A stretch of DNA of 39,071 bases from JAKEGK01 sp036507695 (lineage in GTDB: Bacteria > Pseudomonadota > Gammaproteobacteria > SZUA-152). The translations under genes were made by a program, and so were the position numbers. The stretch is from contig DATCIR010000325.1 of NCBI GenBank assembly GCA_036507695.1, positions 1-39,071 on the forward strand, written 5' to 3'. Below the pieces are notes generated by a model that was given only the letters and a program-made list of their open reading frames with translations, was not told the origin of the DNA and did not search any database. Shown piece after piece: positions 32,240 through 39,071 of the stretch; position 1 is the stretch's first letter, and every line of letters starts with the position of its first letter.

Positions 32240-35200
32240 CGGCTCTATCCCGCCTTTTTTAACCCGTTCCACAAATTCGGCTTGCCAGTTTTCTCCCAGC
32301 AATTGGTTCGCCAGCTCCACCACAATATAGTCAGTCGCGAGTCCGGTTTCCTCACGATAACGGGACAAGCCTTGCTGGCAGGCCGGGCAGGAGGTCAGCA
32401 TTTTCACGTTGCCTTCGGCAGCAACAGTTTGCCCGGTGAGTTGCCGGATCCCGTTATGCAATTCCTCTTGTTTGCGAAACCGCACCTGGGTGGCGATATC
32501 GGGCCGGGCGATGGCAAACGTGCCGGCTTCACCGCAGCAGCGGTCGGAAACGGGCACGTCCTGTTGCAATAACGCCTTGGTGACCTTGTTGGCGCTATAG
32601 GTTTTCAGGGGCGTGTGGCAGGGGTCATGGTAAATATATTTGACGCCGGGTGGCTGCTTGACGGTGACGCCTTTTTCCATGAGGTATTCATGAATATCCA
32701 GCAAGCGGCAGCCGGGAAAAATATTTTCCAGTTGATAGTTCTCGAGTTGATCGGTGCAGGTGCCGCAGGATACCAGCACGGTTTTGATATCCATATAGTT
32801 GAGTGTATTGGCAACACGATGAAACAACACCTGATTGTTGACGGAAATTTGTTTGCCCTTCTTGTCATCGCCGCTGGCGGTTTGCGGATAGCCGCAGCAC
32901 AGGTAGCCGGGGGGTAACACGACTTGCACACCCAGGTCATACAACATGGCGATTGACGCCAGCGCAATCTGGCTAAACAGGCGCTCCGAGCCGCAGCCGG
33001 GAAAGTAAAACACGACCTCGGAATCGTCAGACAATTTTTCAGGGTCACGGATGACCGGCACCGTTTTCGAGTCTTCCAGATTTAACAATTCACGCATGGT
33101 CTGGCGCGGGATATTGGCAGGCATGGGTTTTTTGACAAAATGCACCACTTGGGTGGTGAGGGTCATTTTTCCGGTGGTGGCCGGCGGCAAGGGTTCCTTG
33201 TTGGCCGGGACCATTTTCCGGTACCAATGGTGGGCGATGCGTTGCAGCCTGTATCCCCAGCCGATGAGATATTTACGCATCAGCCTGACGATGCGCGGGT
33301 CCGTCATGTTCAGGTAGGCAATGGACACCTGGGTGCCAAGGCTGGAGCGCTTCTTGCCGTGGGCTTTCAGCAGATTGCGCATATGAATCGACACATTGCC
33401 GAAATCGATATTGACCGGGCAGGGATTCAGGCATTTATGGCAAACCGTGCAATGATCGGCGATGTCATTCATTTCATCAAAGTGGCGGATTGAAATGCCG
33501 CGCCGGGTTTGCTCCTCATAAAGAAAAGCTTCGATAATCAGCCCGGTGGACAGAATCTTGTCGCGGGGCGAATACAGCAGGTTGGCCCTGGGAATATGCG
33601 TATTGCAAACCGGTTTGCATTTGCCGCAGCGCAAACAGTCCTTGACTTCCTTATTCAGTTTGCCCAGTTCGCTGGCCTCGAGAATAATGGCCTCCTGTTC
33701 CAACAAACGCAGCGACGGAGTATAGGCGCTGGACAGCGTGTTTTGCTCCAGCAGTTTGCGCGGATTGAAGCGATGTTGCGGATCGACCCGGTTCTTGTAT
33801 TGGCTGAACGCGGCCATGGTGTTTTTGTCAAGATACTGGATTTTGGTGATCCCGATTCCGTGTTCGCCGGATATGACCCCGCCCAACGCTTCGGCGATTC
33901 GCATTATCCTGTTCACCACGGATTCGGCTTGCTGCAACATATAATAATCGTTGGAGTGGACAGGAATATTGGTATGCACGTTGCCGTCACCGGCATGCAT
34001 GTGCGTGGCGACAAACAAGCGGCTGCCGCGGATTTGCGCGTGGATCCGGTCAAACTGAGCGCGCAATGGTTCGAACTCCTTGCCGGCGAATATTTCTTTC
34101 AAGGGTTGCTCAACGCGGCGCCGGTACGAGACGCGTAAATCCCGCCGTTGCAGCTGGCGAAACAGGGTTTCCCCGGATGCCAGTATTTTCTCCAGCGACG
34201 TGTTGTGCACGTTGACCAGTTCGTTATCAAGCAACGCCTGATGCCGCGTGACCGGTTCATCGAGATTCTCCAGTAACGATGACCATTGGCTTTTTACTTG
34301 TTGTAATAAGTCGCGCGCCGCCTTGACTTTACCTAGCACGATAGTGTCGCTTTCGGAACTGGCTTCGTAATCCGTGAGCTTGACCTTGCTCAATAAATCC
34401 TGGCTCAGGAACTCGATCACTTCGTCGATCATGCGCAGTTTATTCTGCGTGGAAAGCTCGATGTTGATACGCTCGATGGCCTCACTGTAATCGGCGAGTT
34501 TAGCCAGCGGGATCACCACGTCCTCGTTGATTTTGAAGGCGTTGGTATGCGAGGCGATCGCGGCGGTTCTGGCCCGGTCCAGCCAGAACTGGTGGCGCGC
34601 TTCCGGACTGACCGCGATAAAGCCTTCCGCATCTCTTGCCTTAGCCATGCGTACCACTTCAGCCGCAGCGTCAGCCACCTTATTTTCGTGTTCAGCGGCG
34701 ATGTCCAGTAACAGGATCATTTTTGGAGAGTCGCGCCGGGGGGCTTTGGCGCTGTAGCCCACCGCCCGTACGTAGCGCTCATCGAGGTGCTCCATGCCCG
34801 CCAGCCGCACATCGGGCAGCGCATCCAGGTAATTCTTGGTTTCCACAATCGCCGGTACCGCCAGGCGCATATCGGAACCGTAAAACTCCAGGCACACGGT
34901 GCGGATGTATTTGGGCATGCGGTGCAGAATAAAAACCGCCGAAGTGATCAGGCCGTCGCAGCCTTCCTTCTGAATGCCCGGCAATCCGCCCAGGAATTTA
35001 TTGGTAACATCCTTGCCAAGACCCTGCTTGCGCAGCTCCTTGCCGGGGATGCGCAGCATGACTGAATCCTGCCGTGGTGTGCTCCCGTCCTGTTGGTAAT
35101 AATGAATCCGGAACTCGGCAACGTCCTGTTCATGAATCTTGCCGAGGTTGTGATTGACACGCACCGCTTCCAGCCAGGTGGCATCCGGTGTGACCATGCG

Positions 35201-36091
35201 CCAGGACACGAGGTTGTCCAGCGTGGTGCCCCAGAGCACGGCTTTTTTACCGCCGGCATTCATCGCGATGTTGCCGCCGATGCAGGAGGCGTCCTGGGAA
35301 GTGGGGTCCACCGCGAATACATAACCATTGGCTTCGGCTTGTTCCGCGACGCGCCGGGTGACCACACCGGCGCCAACTTCGATGACCGGCACCGGTTGCG
35401 CGACACCTTCCAGATGTTTCAGTTGAATCGCGCCGACACGATCCAATTTTTCCGTGTTGATCACCGCGCAGTCGTCTTTCAACGGTACCGCGCCACCGGT
35501 GTATCCGGTGCCCCCGCCGCGCGGAATGATCGTCAGCTCGAGATCGATACAGGCCTGCACCACGTCCGCCATTTCCGCTTCAGTATCGGGGGTAATCACC
35601 ACGAAGGGGAATTCAACCCGCCAGTCGGAGGCATCGGTAACATGGGAGACACGGGCGTGACCATCAAAATGAATGTTATCTTTGTGCGTTATCCGCGAGA
35701 GGCGGCGCGTCACCGATTGACGCAGTTGTTTTTGCCGCGGAAACCAGTCCTCGAACTCCCGGACTGCTTTGCGGCAGGCGCCGGCCAGCGCCAGCGCGTG
35801 TTGATTGCCGTCCGCCCGGGCAATGACCTGATCCAGCCGGTGGTGCAAGGCATGGGTTAACGACGCGTGCCGCTTGGGATTCTCCAGCAGGTCATCTTGA
35901 ATATAGGGATTGCGTTTAATTACCCACATGTCGCCCAGTACTTCAAAAATCATGCGTGCCGAGCGGCCGGTGCGGCGGGACGCGCGCAATTCATTAATAA
36001 TGCTCCAGCTGTCTTCGCCGAGAAACCGCAATACGATTTCCCGGTCGGTAAAGGAGGTATAGTTATAAGGTATTTCCCGAACGCGCTTCAC
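32228..36091 (-). CDS. large FAD/4Fe-4S oxidoreductase (DUF3683, FAD-linked oxidase, CCG domains)
   Basis: 1287 residues from GTG 36089-36091, with AAGGA 5 bases upstream on its strand. Domains in order: an N-terminal DUF3683-like region (about 1-120); a PCMH-type FAD-binding domain (about 155-330, with IPRGGGTGYTGGAVP); a FAD-oxidase C-terminal domain (about 400-790, with the HMHAGDGNVHTNIPVHS metal/substrate motif); two 4Fe-4S sites, CLRCGKCKPVC (about 819) and CTVCHKCLNPC (about 880); and two cysteine-rich CCG domains (FPGCGSERLF about 1027 and YHDPCHTPL about 1154). This joins GlcD-like and GlcF-like parts as in YdiJ, so oxidation of a D-2-hydroxyacid is likely. The substrate is not known. 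It has no membrane helix. Confidence 0.9.
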   Translation of the reverse strand: MKRVREIPYNYTSFTDREIVLRFLGEDSWSIINELRASRRTGRSARMIFEVLGDMWVIKRNPYIQDDLLENPKRHASLTHALHHRLDQVIARADGNQHALALAGACRKAVREFEDWFPRQKQLRQSVTRRLSRITHKDNIHFDGHARVSHVTDASDWRVEFPFVVITPDTEAEMADVVQACIDLELTIIPRGGGTGYTGGAVPLKDDCAVINTEKLDRVGAIQLKHLEGVAQPVPVIEVGAGVVTRRVAEQAEANGYVFAVDPTSQDASCIGGNIAMNAGGKKAVLWGTTLDNLVSWRMVTPDATWLEAVRVNHNLGKIHEQDVAEFRIHYYQQDGSTPRQDSVMLRIPGKELRKQGLGKDVTNKFLGGLPGIQKEGCDGLITSAVFILHRMPKYIRTVCLEFYGSDMRLAVPAIVETKNYLDALPDVRLAGMEHLDERYVRAVGYSAKAPRRDSPKMILLLDIAAEHENKVADAAAEVVRMAKARDAEGFIAVSPEARHQFWLDRARTAAIASHTNAFKINEDVVIPLAKLADYSEAIERINIELSTQNKLRMIDEVIEFLSQDLLSKVKLTDYEASSESDTIVLGKVKAARDLLQQVKSQWSSLLENLDEPVTRHQALLDNELVNVHNTSLEKILASGETLFRQLQRRDLRVSYRRRVEQPLKEIFAGKEFEPLRAQFDRIHAQIRGSRLFVATHMHAGDGNVHTNIPVHSNDYYMLQQAESVVNRIMRIAEALGGVISGEHGIGITKIQYLDKNTMAAFSQYKNRVDPQHRFNPRKLLEQNTLSSAYTPSLRLLEQEAIILEASELGKLNKEVKDCLRCGKCKPVCNTHIPRANLLYSPRDKILSTGLIIEAFLYEEQTRRGISIRHFDEMNDIADHCTVCHKCLNPCPVNIDFGNVSIHMRNLLKAHGKKRSSLGTQVSIAYLNMTDPRIVRLMRKYLIGWGYRLQRIAHHWYRKMVPANKEPLPPATTGKMTLTTQVVHFVKKPMPANIPRQTMRELLNLEDSKTVPVIRDPEKLSDDSEVVFYFPGCGSERLFSQIALASIAMLYDLGVQVVLPPGYLCCGYPQTASGDDKKGKQISVNNQVLFHRVANTLNYMDIKTVLVSCGTCTDQLENYQLENIFPGCRLLDIHEYLMEKGVTVKQPPGVKYIYHDPCHTPLKTYSANKVTKALLQQDVPVSDRCCGEAGTFAIARPDIATQVRFRKQEELHNGIRQLTGQTVAAEGNVKMLTSCPACQQGLSRYREETGLATDYIVVELANQLLGENWQAEFVERVKKGGIEPVLL

Positions 36092-36611
36092 TGCTGTCCT
36101 TCGTGGTTGTTAAGTACTGCCTGGATGGCTAGATTGTTGACATTGCTGGCGGGTAACTACTCACCCGTGGGCGGCGCCGGTGTCTCCTGCCGGGGGATGC
36201 CACAAGTACGTCCCTGTAGGTTGTTGTGGGCCATCCCTGGCCCACACCCTGCGGGGGCGCACTGCGTGCGACCGGATTCGTTCCCGGCGAATCCGTCGAC
36301 TGCGGCCATCCCTGGCCGCAGACGCCCCCGGCAGGAGACACCCGCACCGCTTTGACCTATGCTGCACACGGGGTGAGTAGTTACGCTGGCGGCTAAAAAG
36401 CGCCTAAGCAATGTTGCGTTATTCAATATTAGCTGACCGGCGCGAAAGCGGTCATTCTAACGCATTCCGCCGGGAAGGCTAATATTACGCCGGGGATAGA
36501 AATTAAAAAAGCCACGGTGAAATTTTTAGGTCTTACTGACTAACCGGAGTTGACTTTCACAATTGCAGCCCAACCGGTGGCACGGTTTGCGGCTTAAACT
36601 GCTGGTCCGGG
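36092..36611. other. intergenic region upstream of the FAD oxidoreductase, with a MITE-like element
   Basis: 520 bases between two - strand genes. The left half is the element at 36153-36384, inserted 61 bases from the FAD-oxidoreductase start and so probably in its promoter region. The right part (36393-36611) holds no ORF or clear terminator. Confidence 0.6.
36153..36384. mobile_element. MITE-like element with perfect 14-base terminal repeats and 8-base target duplication
   Basis: 232 bases beginning GTAACTACTCACCC and ending with its exact inverse, GGGTGAGTAGTTAC. GCTGGCGG flanks it on both sides (36145-36152 and 36385-36392). A second inner inverted pair is GGTGTCTCCTGCCGGGGG (36179-36196) against its inverse (36325-36342). 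The core is a row of hairpins with similar TCCC-containing loops: near 36207-36218, 36225-36246 (9-base stem), 36274-36294 (7-base stem) and 36300-36321 (9-base stem), plus CGCAC-TGC-GTGCG at 36258-36270. No transposase is encoded. GTAA ends with 8-base duplications are known for the IS66 group; that link is inferred. Confidence 0.85.
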
Positions 36612-37049
36612 TCAGCCGAAGGCATCAATGGGTGTAACCCAGATGACAAACATATAACGGGCCAGCTTGCCGATCGCCAGAAGCACCACGCTGAGTAATG
36701 GATTCAGTTTCAAATAACCCGCCGCCGCGCACAGCGGGTCGCCGGCGATCGGCACCCAGGATAACAATAATGCCAGACTTCCCCAGCGTTGCAGGCGGGC
36801 GATAGCGTTACGATGTTCCTGGCGTAGTGTCTTGCCGGGGAATCGCCAGGCGATAAAACGTCCCAATAAATAAGTCGTAAAACCACCGAGTGTGTTACCG
36901 ACGGTTGCGGTGAGCAATAACACACTTAACGGCGCAGCCGATGTGGCCACCAGGTAGGCCAATAATAATTCCGAACCGCCGGGTAATAGCGTTGCCGCTA
37001 GAAACGCCGAACTGAATAATCCCCATAAACTGATGGCGGTATCGGACAT
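36612..37049 (-). CDS. YqaA-like small membrane protein (DedA/SNARE-associated relatives)
   Basis: 145 residues from ATG 37047-37049; the frame stays open upstream to 37103 but the extra residues are not hydrophobic and no ribosome binding site is clear for either start. Four or so membrane segments are visible (GLFSSAFLAATLLPGGSELLLAYLV; PLSVLLLTATVGNTLGGFTTYLLGRFI; LALLLSWVPIAGDPLCAAAGYLKL; LSVVLLAIGKLARYMFVIWV). The patterns LPGGSE, GNTLGG and GDPLCAAAGYLK are typical of YqaA-type proteins in Gammaproteobacteria. The function is not established; relatives of the DedA fold move lipids across membranes. Confidence 0.85.
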   Translation of the reverse strand: MSDTAISLWGLFSSAFLAATLLPGGSELLLAYLVATSAAPLSVLLLTATVGNTLGGFTTYLLGRFIAWRFPGKTLRQEHRNAIARLQRWGSLALLLSWVPIAGDPLCAAAGYLKLNPLLSVVLLAIGKLARYMFVIWVTPIDAFG

Positions 37050-37200
37050 AACGTCATGCAAGGGCAGCGTGCTGCGTGATTGAATTACCGGACACCAGCA
37101 CACTGCTGAACACGCTGGCTGTGCCGGAATCGGATTGTGTTACAACGATTGCACGATAACGTTTGTGCTACAACGTTGGTACTATAAAAAGCGCTACGCA

Positions 37201-37226
37201 AAAAAAAAGCGACCGAGGCCGCTTTT
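37201..37226 (-). terminator. factor-independent terminator on the - strand
   Basis: Read on the - strand, AGCGGCC and GGTCGCT form a stem with a very short loop, preceded by AAAA and followed by a run of nine T. This is the classic shape of a leftward terminator; on the + strand it would give only a short T-run. Confidence 0.7.
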
Positions 37227-37430
37227 AAATTTCGCTTGTTTTTATTTTTATATCCGTATTACATCAGTGAATTCCTCCGCTGACTGGTGGAAATCTACCC
37301 GTTGCTTATGCGTGAGTCAAGGCCAATGAAAGAATTAACGTAAAAAATCGTTTAGCTAAACCAGAGCTTTTAATTGGATCAAGACCAAAAGTGCCGCGCA
37401 ACTGCGCGTAGGCCTATCGTAACCACACTT

Positions 37431-37463
37431 TGCGATGCGTAAATTCCGCCGCAACGCATCGCA
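37431..37463. repeat. perfect 10-base inverted repeat
   Basis: TGCGATGCGT (37431-37440) and ACGCATCGCA (37454-37463) are exact inverses around a 13-base loop. It could be a regulator site or an RNA stem. Confidence 0.8.
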
Positions 37464-37577
37464 TGCCATCTAAAATAAGCTATTGAATGTATGGATTATT
37501 ATACTAATTCGCGGCGCAACCGGGCAGCCTATCAAGTTAACTAACGGCGTTAGCGGTGATTAATGCAGGAGACGCGC

Positions 37578-37634
37578 ATGCGCCAAACTAACTCATTAGC
37601 AGCCGGTAACAATAATTGCGGGCCGGCAGTGTGA
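37578..37634 (+). CDS. possible 18-residue leader peptide
   Basis: ATG 37578 follows AGGAG with 6 bases of spacing and opens an 18-codon frame (MRQTNSLAAGNNNCGPAV) ending at TGA 37632-37634, 99 bases before the ClC start. The ribosome binding site is better than that of most genes here, but so short a frame can arise by chance. Confidence 0.25.
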   Translation: MRQTNSLAAGNNNCGPAV

Positions 37635-37733
37635 ATTGTGTTAACGTCCCTTGAGGTTTATGCATAACTAACTAGTATTGGATTTTCCATAACATTACTT
37701 AAGTACCAAAGAATAATACCTAGGAATAGTCTG

Positions 37734-39071
37734 TTGCTCGAAAAATTGCGTTTGAAATTGGCCGGCGCGAAGGCATTGCCCTTCCTGGTAGTGTTAGGCA
37801 TCTTATCCGGCCTGTTGGCGGGCGCGGTGATTATCGCATTGCGCTTGTTGATCGAATCGGCGCAAGCCAGTTTTTTGCCGGATGCCAATCCGGAAAATTA
37901 TGAAGCCTTGTCATGGTGGTTGCGTTTTCTGTTGCCCTTTACCGGCGCGGTATTAATCGGCGGTATGTTCCAAGTGCTCTTTAAAGGGCCCATACCCGTG
38001 GGTGTCGTGCATGTTCTGGAGCGCCTGAGTTATCATCAGGGGAATCTGCCATTCAGAAATTTTGTGGTGCAATTCATCGGCGCGGCAATCAGTATTATTT
38101 CCGGACATTCGGTTGGCCGCGAAGGGCCGGGCGTGCACCTGGGCGCCGCGGCAGGCAGCTTTATCGGCCAATGGTTAAAATTGCCCAATAATACCTTGCG
38201 CATCCTCGTTGCTTGCGGCGCCTCGGCTTCCATTGCGGCTTCGTTTAATACGCCCATTGCCGGGGTGATTTTCGCGATGGAAGTCATCATCATGGAATAC
38301 ACCATTGCCGGATTTGCGCCGGTGATCCTCTCTGCCGTCAGCGCAACCTTGTTGACCCAGTCGGTGTTCGGTAAAGACGCGGTGTTCTCGGTACCGCCAC
38401 TACACTTATCCAACCTGAGTGAGTTAATATTTCTACTGGTGATGGGTATTGTCATCGGCGCGCTGGCGGCGCTGTTTATCGGGATCATGCGCTGGACCAC
38501 CAACAAAACCCAAACGATTGGCTTTATTTACCGCATGCTGCTGGCCGGCGCGGTAACGGGCTTGGGCGCGATGTGGGTGCCGCAAATAATGGGCATTGGC
38601 TACGACAGCGTAAACGCGGCGATTCTTGGCGAGCTGGGTATTGGCCTGTTGGCCGTCATTGTGGCCGTAAAGCTATTCACGACAACGGTCAGCCTGGGGC
38701 TGGGATTGCCGGCGGGTTTGATTGGGCCGACCGTGGTGATCGGCGCGGCGGCCGGTGGAGTCGTCGGCGGATTAGCGCAACTCGTCCTGCCCAATGAGGT
38801 CGCATCGCCCGGTTTTTATGCGATGTTGGGCATGGCGGCGATGATGGGCGCGACATTGCAGGCGCCATTGGCCGCGTTGATGGCGCTACTGGAACTGACC
38901 GTTAATACCAACATCATCATGCCGGGCATGCTGGTCGTTATTATCGCGGGTCTGACCAGCAGTCATGTGTTCCGGCAGGAAAGCGTGTATTTGATGTTGA
39001 TGAAAGAACGCGGGCTGGATTTTCGCAGCAACCCGGTCGCCCAGGCGTTGCGGCGGGTGGGTGTTGCCAGT
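37734..39071 (+). CDS. ClC-family chloride channel/transporter, 3' end outside the window
   Basis: 446 codons are visible; no stop is reached before the window ends. TTG 37734 is taken as the start because AGGAA (37722-37726) lies 7 bases before it and there is no upstream ATG in the frame, which opens at 37668. The ClC signatures are present: GREGPGVHLGAA (with the gating glutamate), ACGASASIAASFNTPIAGVIFAMEV, and GLGLPAGLIGPTVVIGAAAGG. At the position of the internal proton-pathway glutamate of E. coli ClcA (E203, after the Glu of FxxEE) this protein has Val (FAMEV). The first anion-binding motif GSGIP is not recognisable; the matching region reads KGPIPVGVV. About ten membrane segments are seen. 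CBS domains may follow beyond the window. Confidence 0.92.
   Translation, partial: MLEKLRLKLAGAKALPFLVVLGILSGLLAGAVIIALRLLIESAQASFLPDANPENYEALSWWLRFLLPFTGAVLIGGMFQVLFKGPIPVGVVHVLERLSYHQGNLPFRNFVVQFIGAAISIISGHSVGREGPGVHLGAAAGSFIGQWLKLPNNTLRILVACGASASIAASFNTPIAGVIFAMEVIIMEYTIAGFAPVILSAVSATLLTQSVFGKDAVFSVPPLHLSNLSELIFLLVMGIVIGALAALFIGIMRWTTNKTQTIGFIYRMLLAGAVTGLGAMWVPQIMGIGYDSVNAAILGELGIGLLAVIVAVKLFTTTVSLGLGLPAGLIGPTVVIGAAAGGVVGGLAQLVLPNEVASPGFYAMLGMAAMMGATLQAPLAALMALLELTVNTNIIMPGMLVVIIAGLTSSHVFRQESVYLMLMKERGLDFRSNPVAQALRRVGVAS

Larger units (their letters stand above)
37050..37733. other. 684-base non-coding stretch before the ClC gene
   Basis: No substantial ORF. It contains a terminator-like hairpin pointing left (37201-37226), a perfect inverted repeat (37431-37463), an imperfect GC-rich palindrome around 37393-37413, and an 18-codon frame with a good ribosome binding site (37578-37634), all listed separately. 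The leftward terminator has no annotated gene upstream of it on the - strand, so a small - strand transcript from about 37250-37700 is possible. Confidence 0.5.

Noticed and set aside
32605..33048. Frames inside the FAD oxidoreductase and other long genes on both strands
   Set aside because: They are shadows in other frames of well supported genes, with biased Arg/Cys/Ser/Trp composition and no family resemblance.
36129..36426. Several overlapping frames of 60-90 codons in the MITE-like element
   Set aside because: They arise from its GC-rich hairpins, overlap on both strands, and none has a ribosome binding site.
37135..37329. 64-codon + strand frame in the gap before the ClC gene
   Set aside because: It crosses the A-run and hairpin of the leftward terminator and has no family resemblance.

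Overview
The window is a piece of chromosome from a Gram-negative bacterium, most likely a gammaproteobacterium. The outer-membrane and LPS/lipoprotein genes (TonB-dependent receptor, lnt, lptE) show two membranes. The gene orders miaB-ybeZ-ybeY-ybeX-lnt, leuS-lptE-holA-proA-nadD-rsfS-rlmH and maf-rng-yhdP-nit, together with rsd/algQ and yjgA (darP), are typical of Gammaproteobacteria. Genus cannot be fixed from the sequence alone. No rRNA, tRNA, CRISPR array, complete insertion sequence or prophage was seen.

Layout. (1) 1-5780: a signalling cassette on the + strand. It holds the 3' end of a TonB-dependent receptor, a periplasmic YfiR-like protein, a membrane hybrid histidine kinase with two receiver domains, a possible 56-residue small ORF, a receiver/HD-GYP c-di-GMP phosphodiesterase and a single-domain response regulator. 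(2) 6218-9892: rsd/algQ, a secreted tetraheme cytochrome fused to a degenerate 5'-nucleotidase-like domain, and an ammonium transporter. (3) 10147-25767: housekeeping genes for tRNA/rRNA maturation, translation, envelope lipoproteins, DNA replication, proline and NAD synthesis and RNase G. This block is interrupted after ybeX and after holA by two copies of the same short inverted-repeat element. (4) 25980-32157: yhdP and a nitrilase-family gene, then yjgA on the - strand and a divergent orphan HPt gene; tldD is not next to nit as is common in related genomes. (5) 32228-37049, - strand: a very large FAD/Fe-S oxidoreductase and a YqaA-like membrane protein, with a MITE-like element between them that has perfect ends and a target duplication. 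(6) 37734-end: a ClC-family chloride channel/transporter, cut by the window edge, behind a 684-base non-coding stretch.

How parts work together. Cassette 1 looks like a trans-envelope relay: an outer-membrane barrel, a periplasmic YfiR-type regulator, an inner-membrane kinase and a cytoplasmic c-di-GMP hydrolase. It recalls the YfiB-YfiR-YfiN logic but uses a kinase and an HD-GYP output instead of a diguanylate cyclase. The hybrid kinase has no HPt domain of its own, and an orphan HPt protein lies at 31744-32157. The most unusual items are this cassette, the cytochrome fusion, the two kinds of non-autonomous mobile element, and a set of short tandem duplications sitting on gene ends (lnt, lptE/holA, the FAD oxidoreductase, and upstream of the cytochrome).
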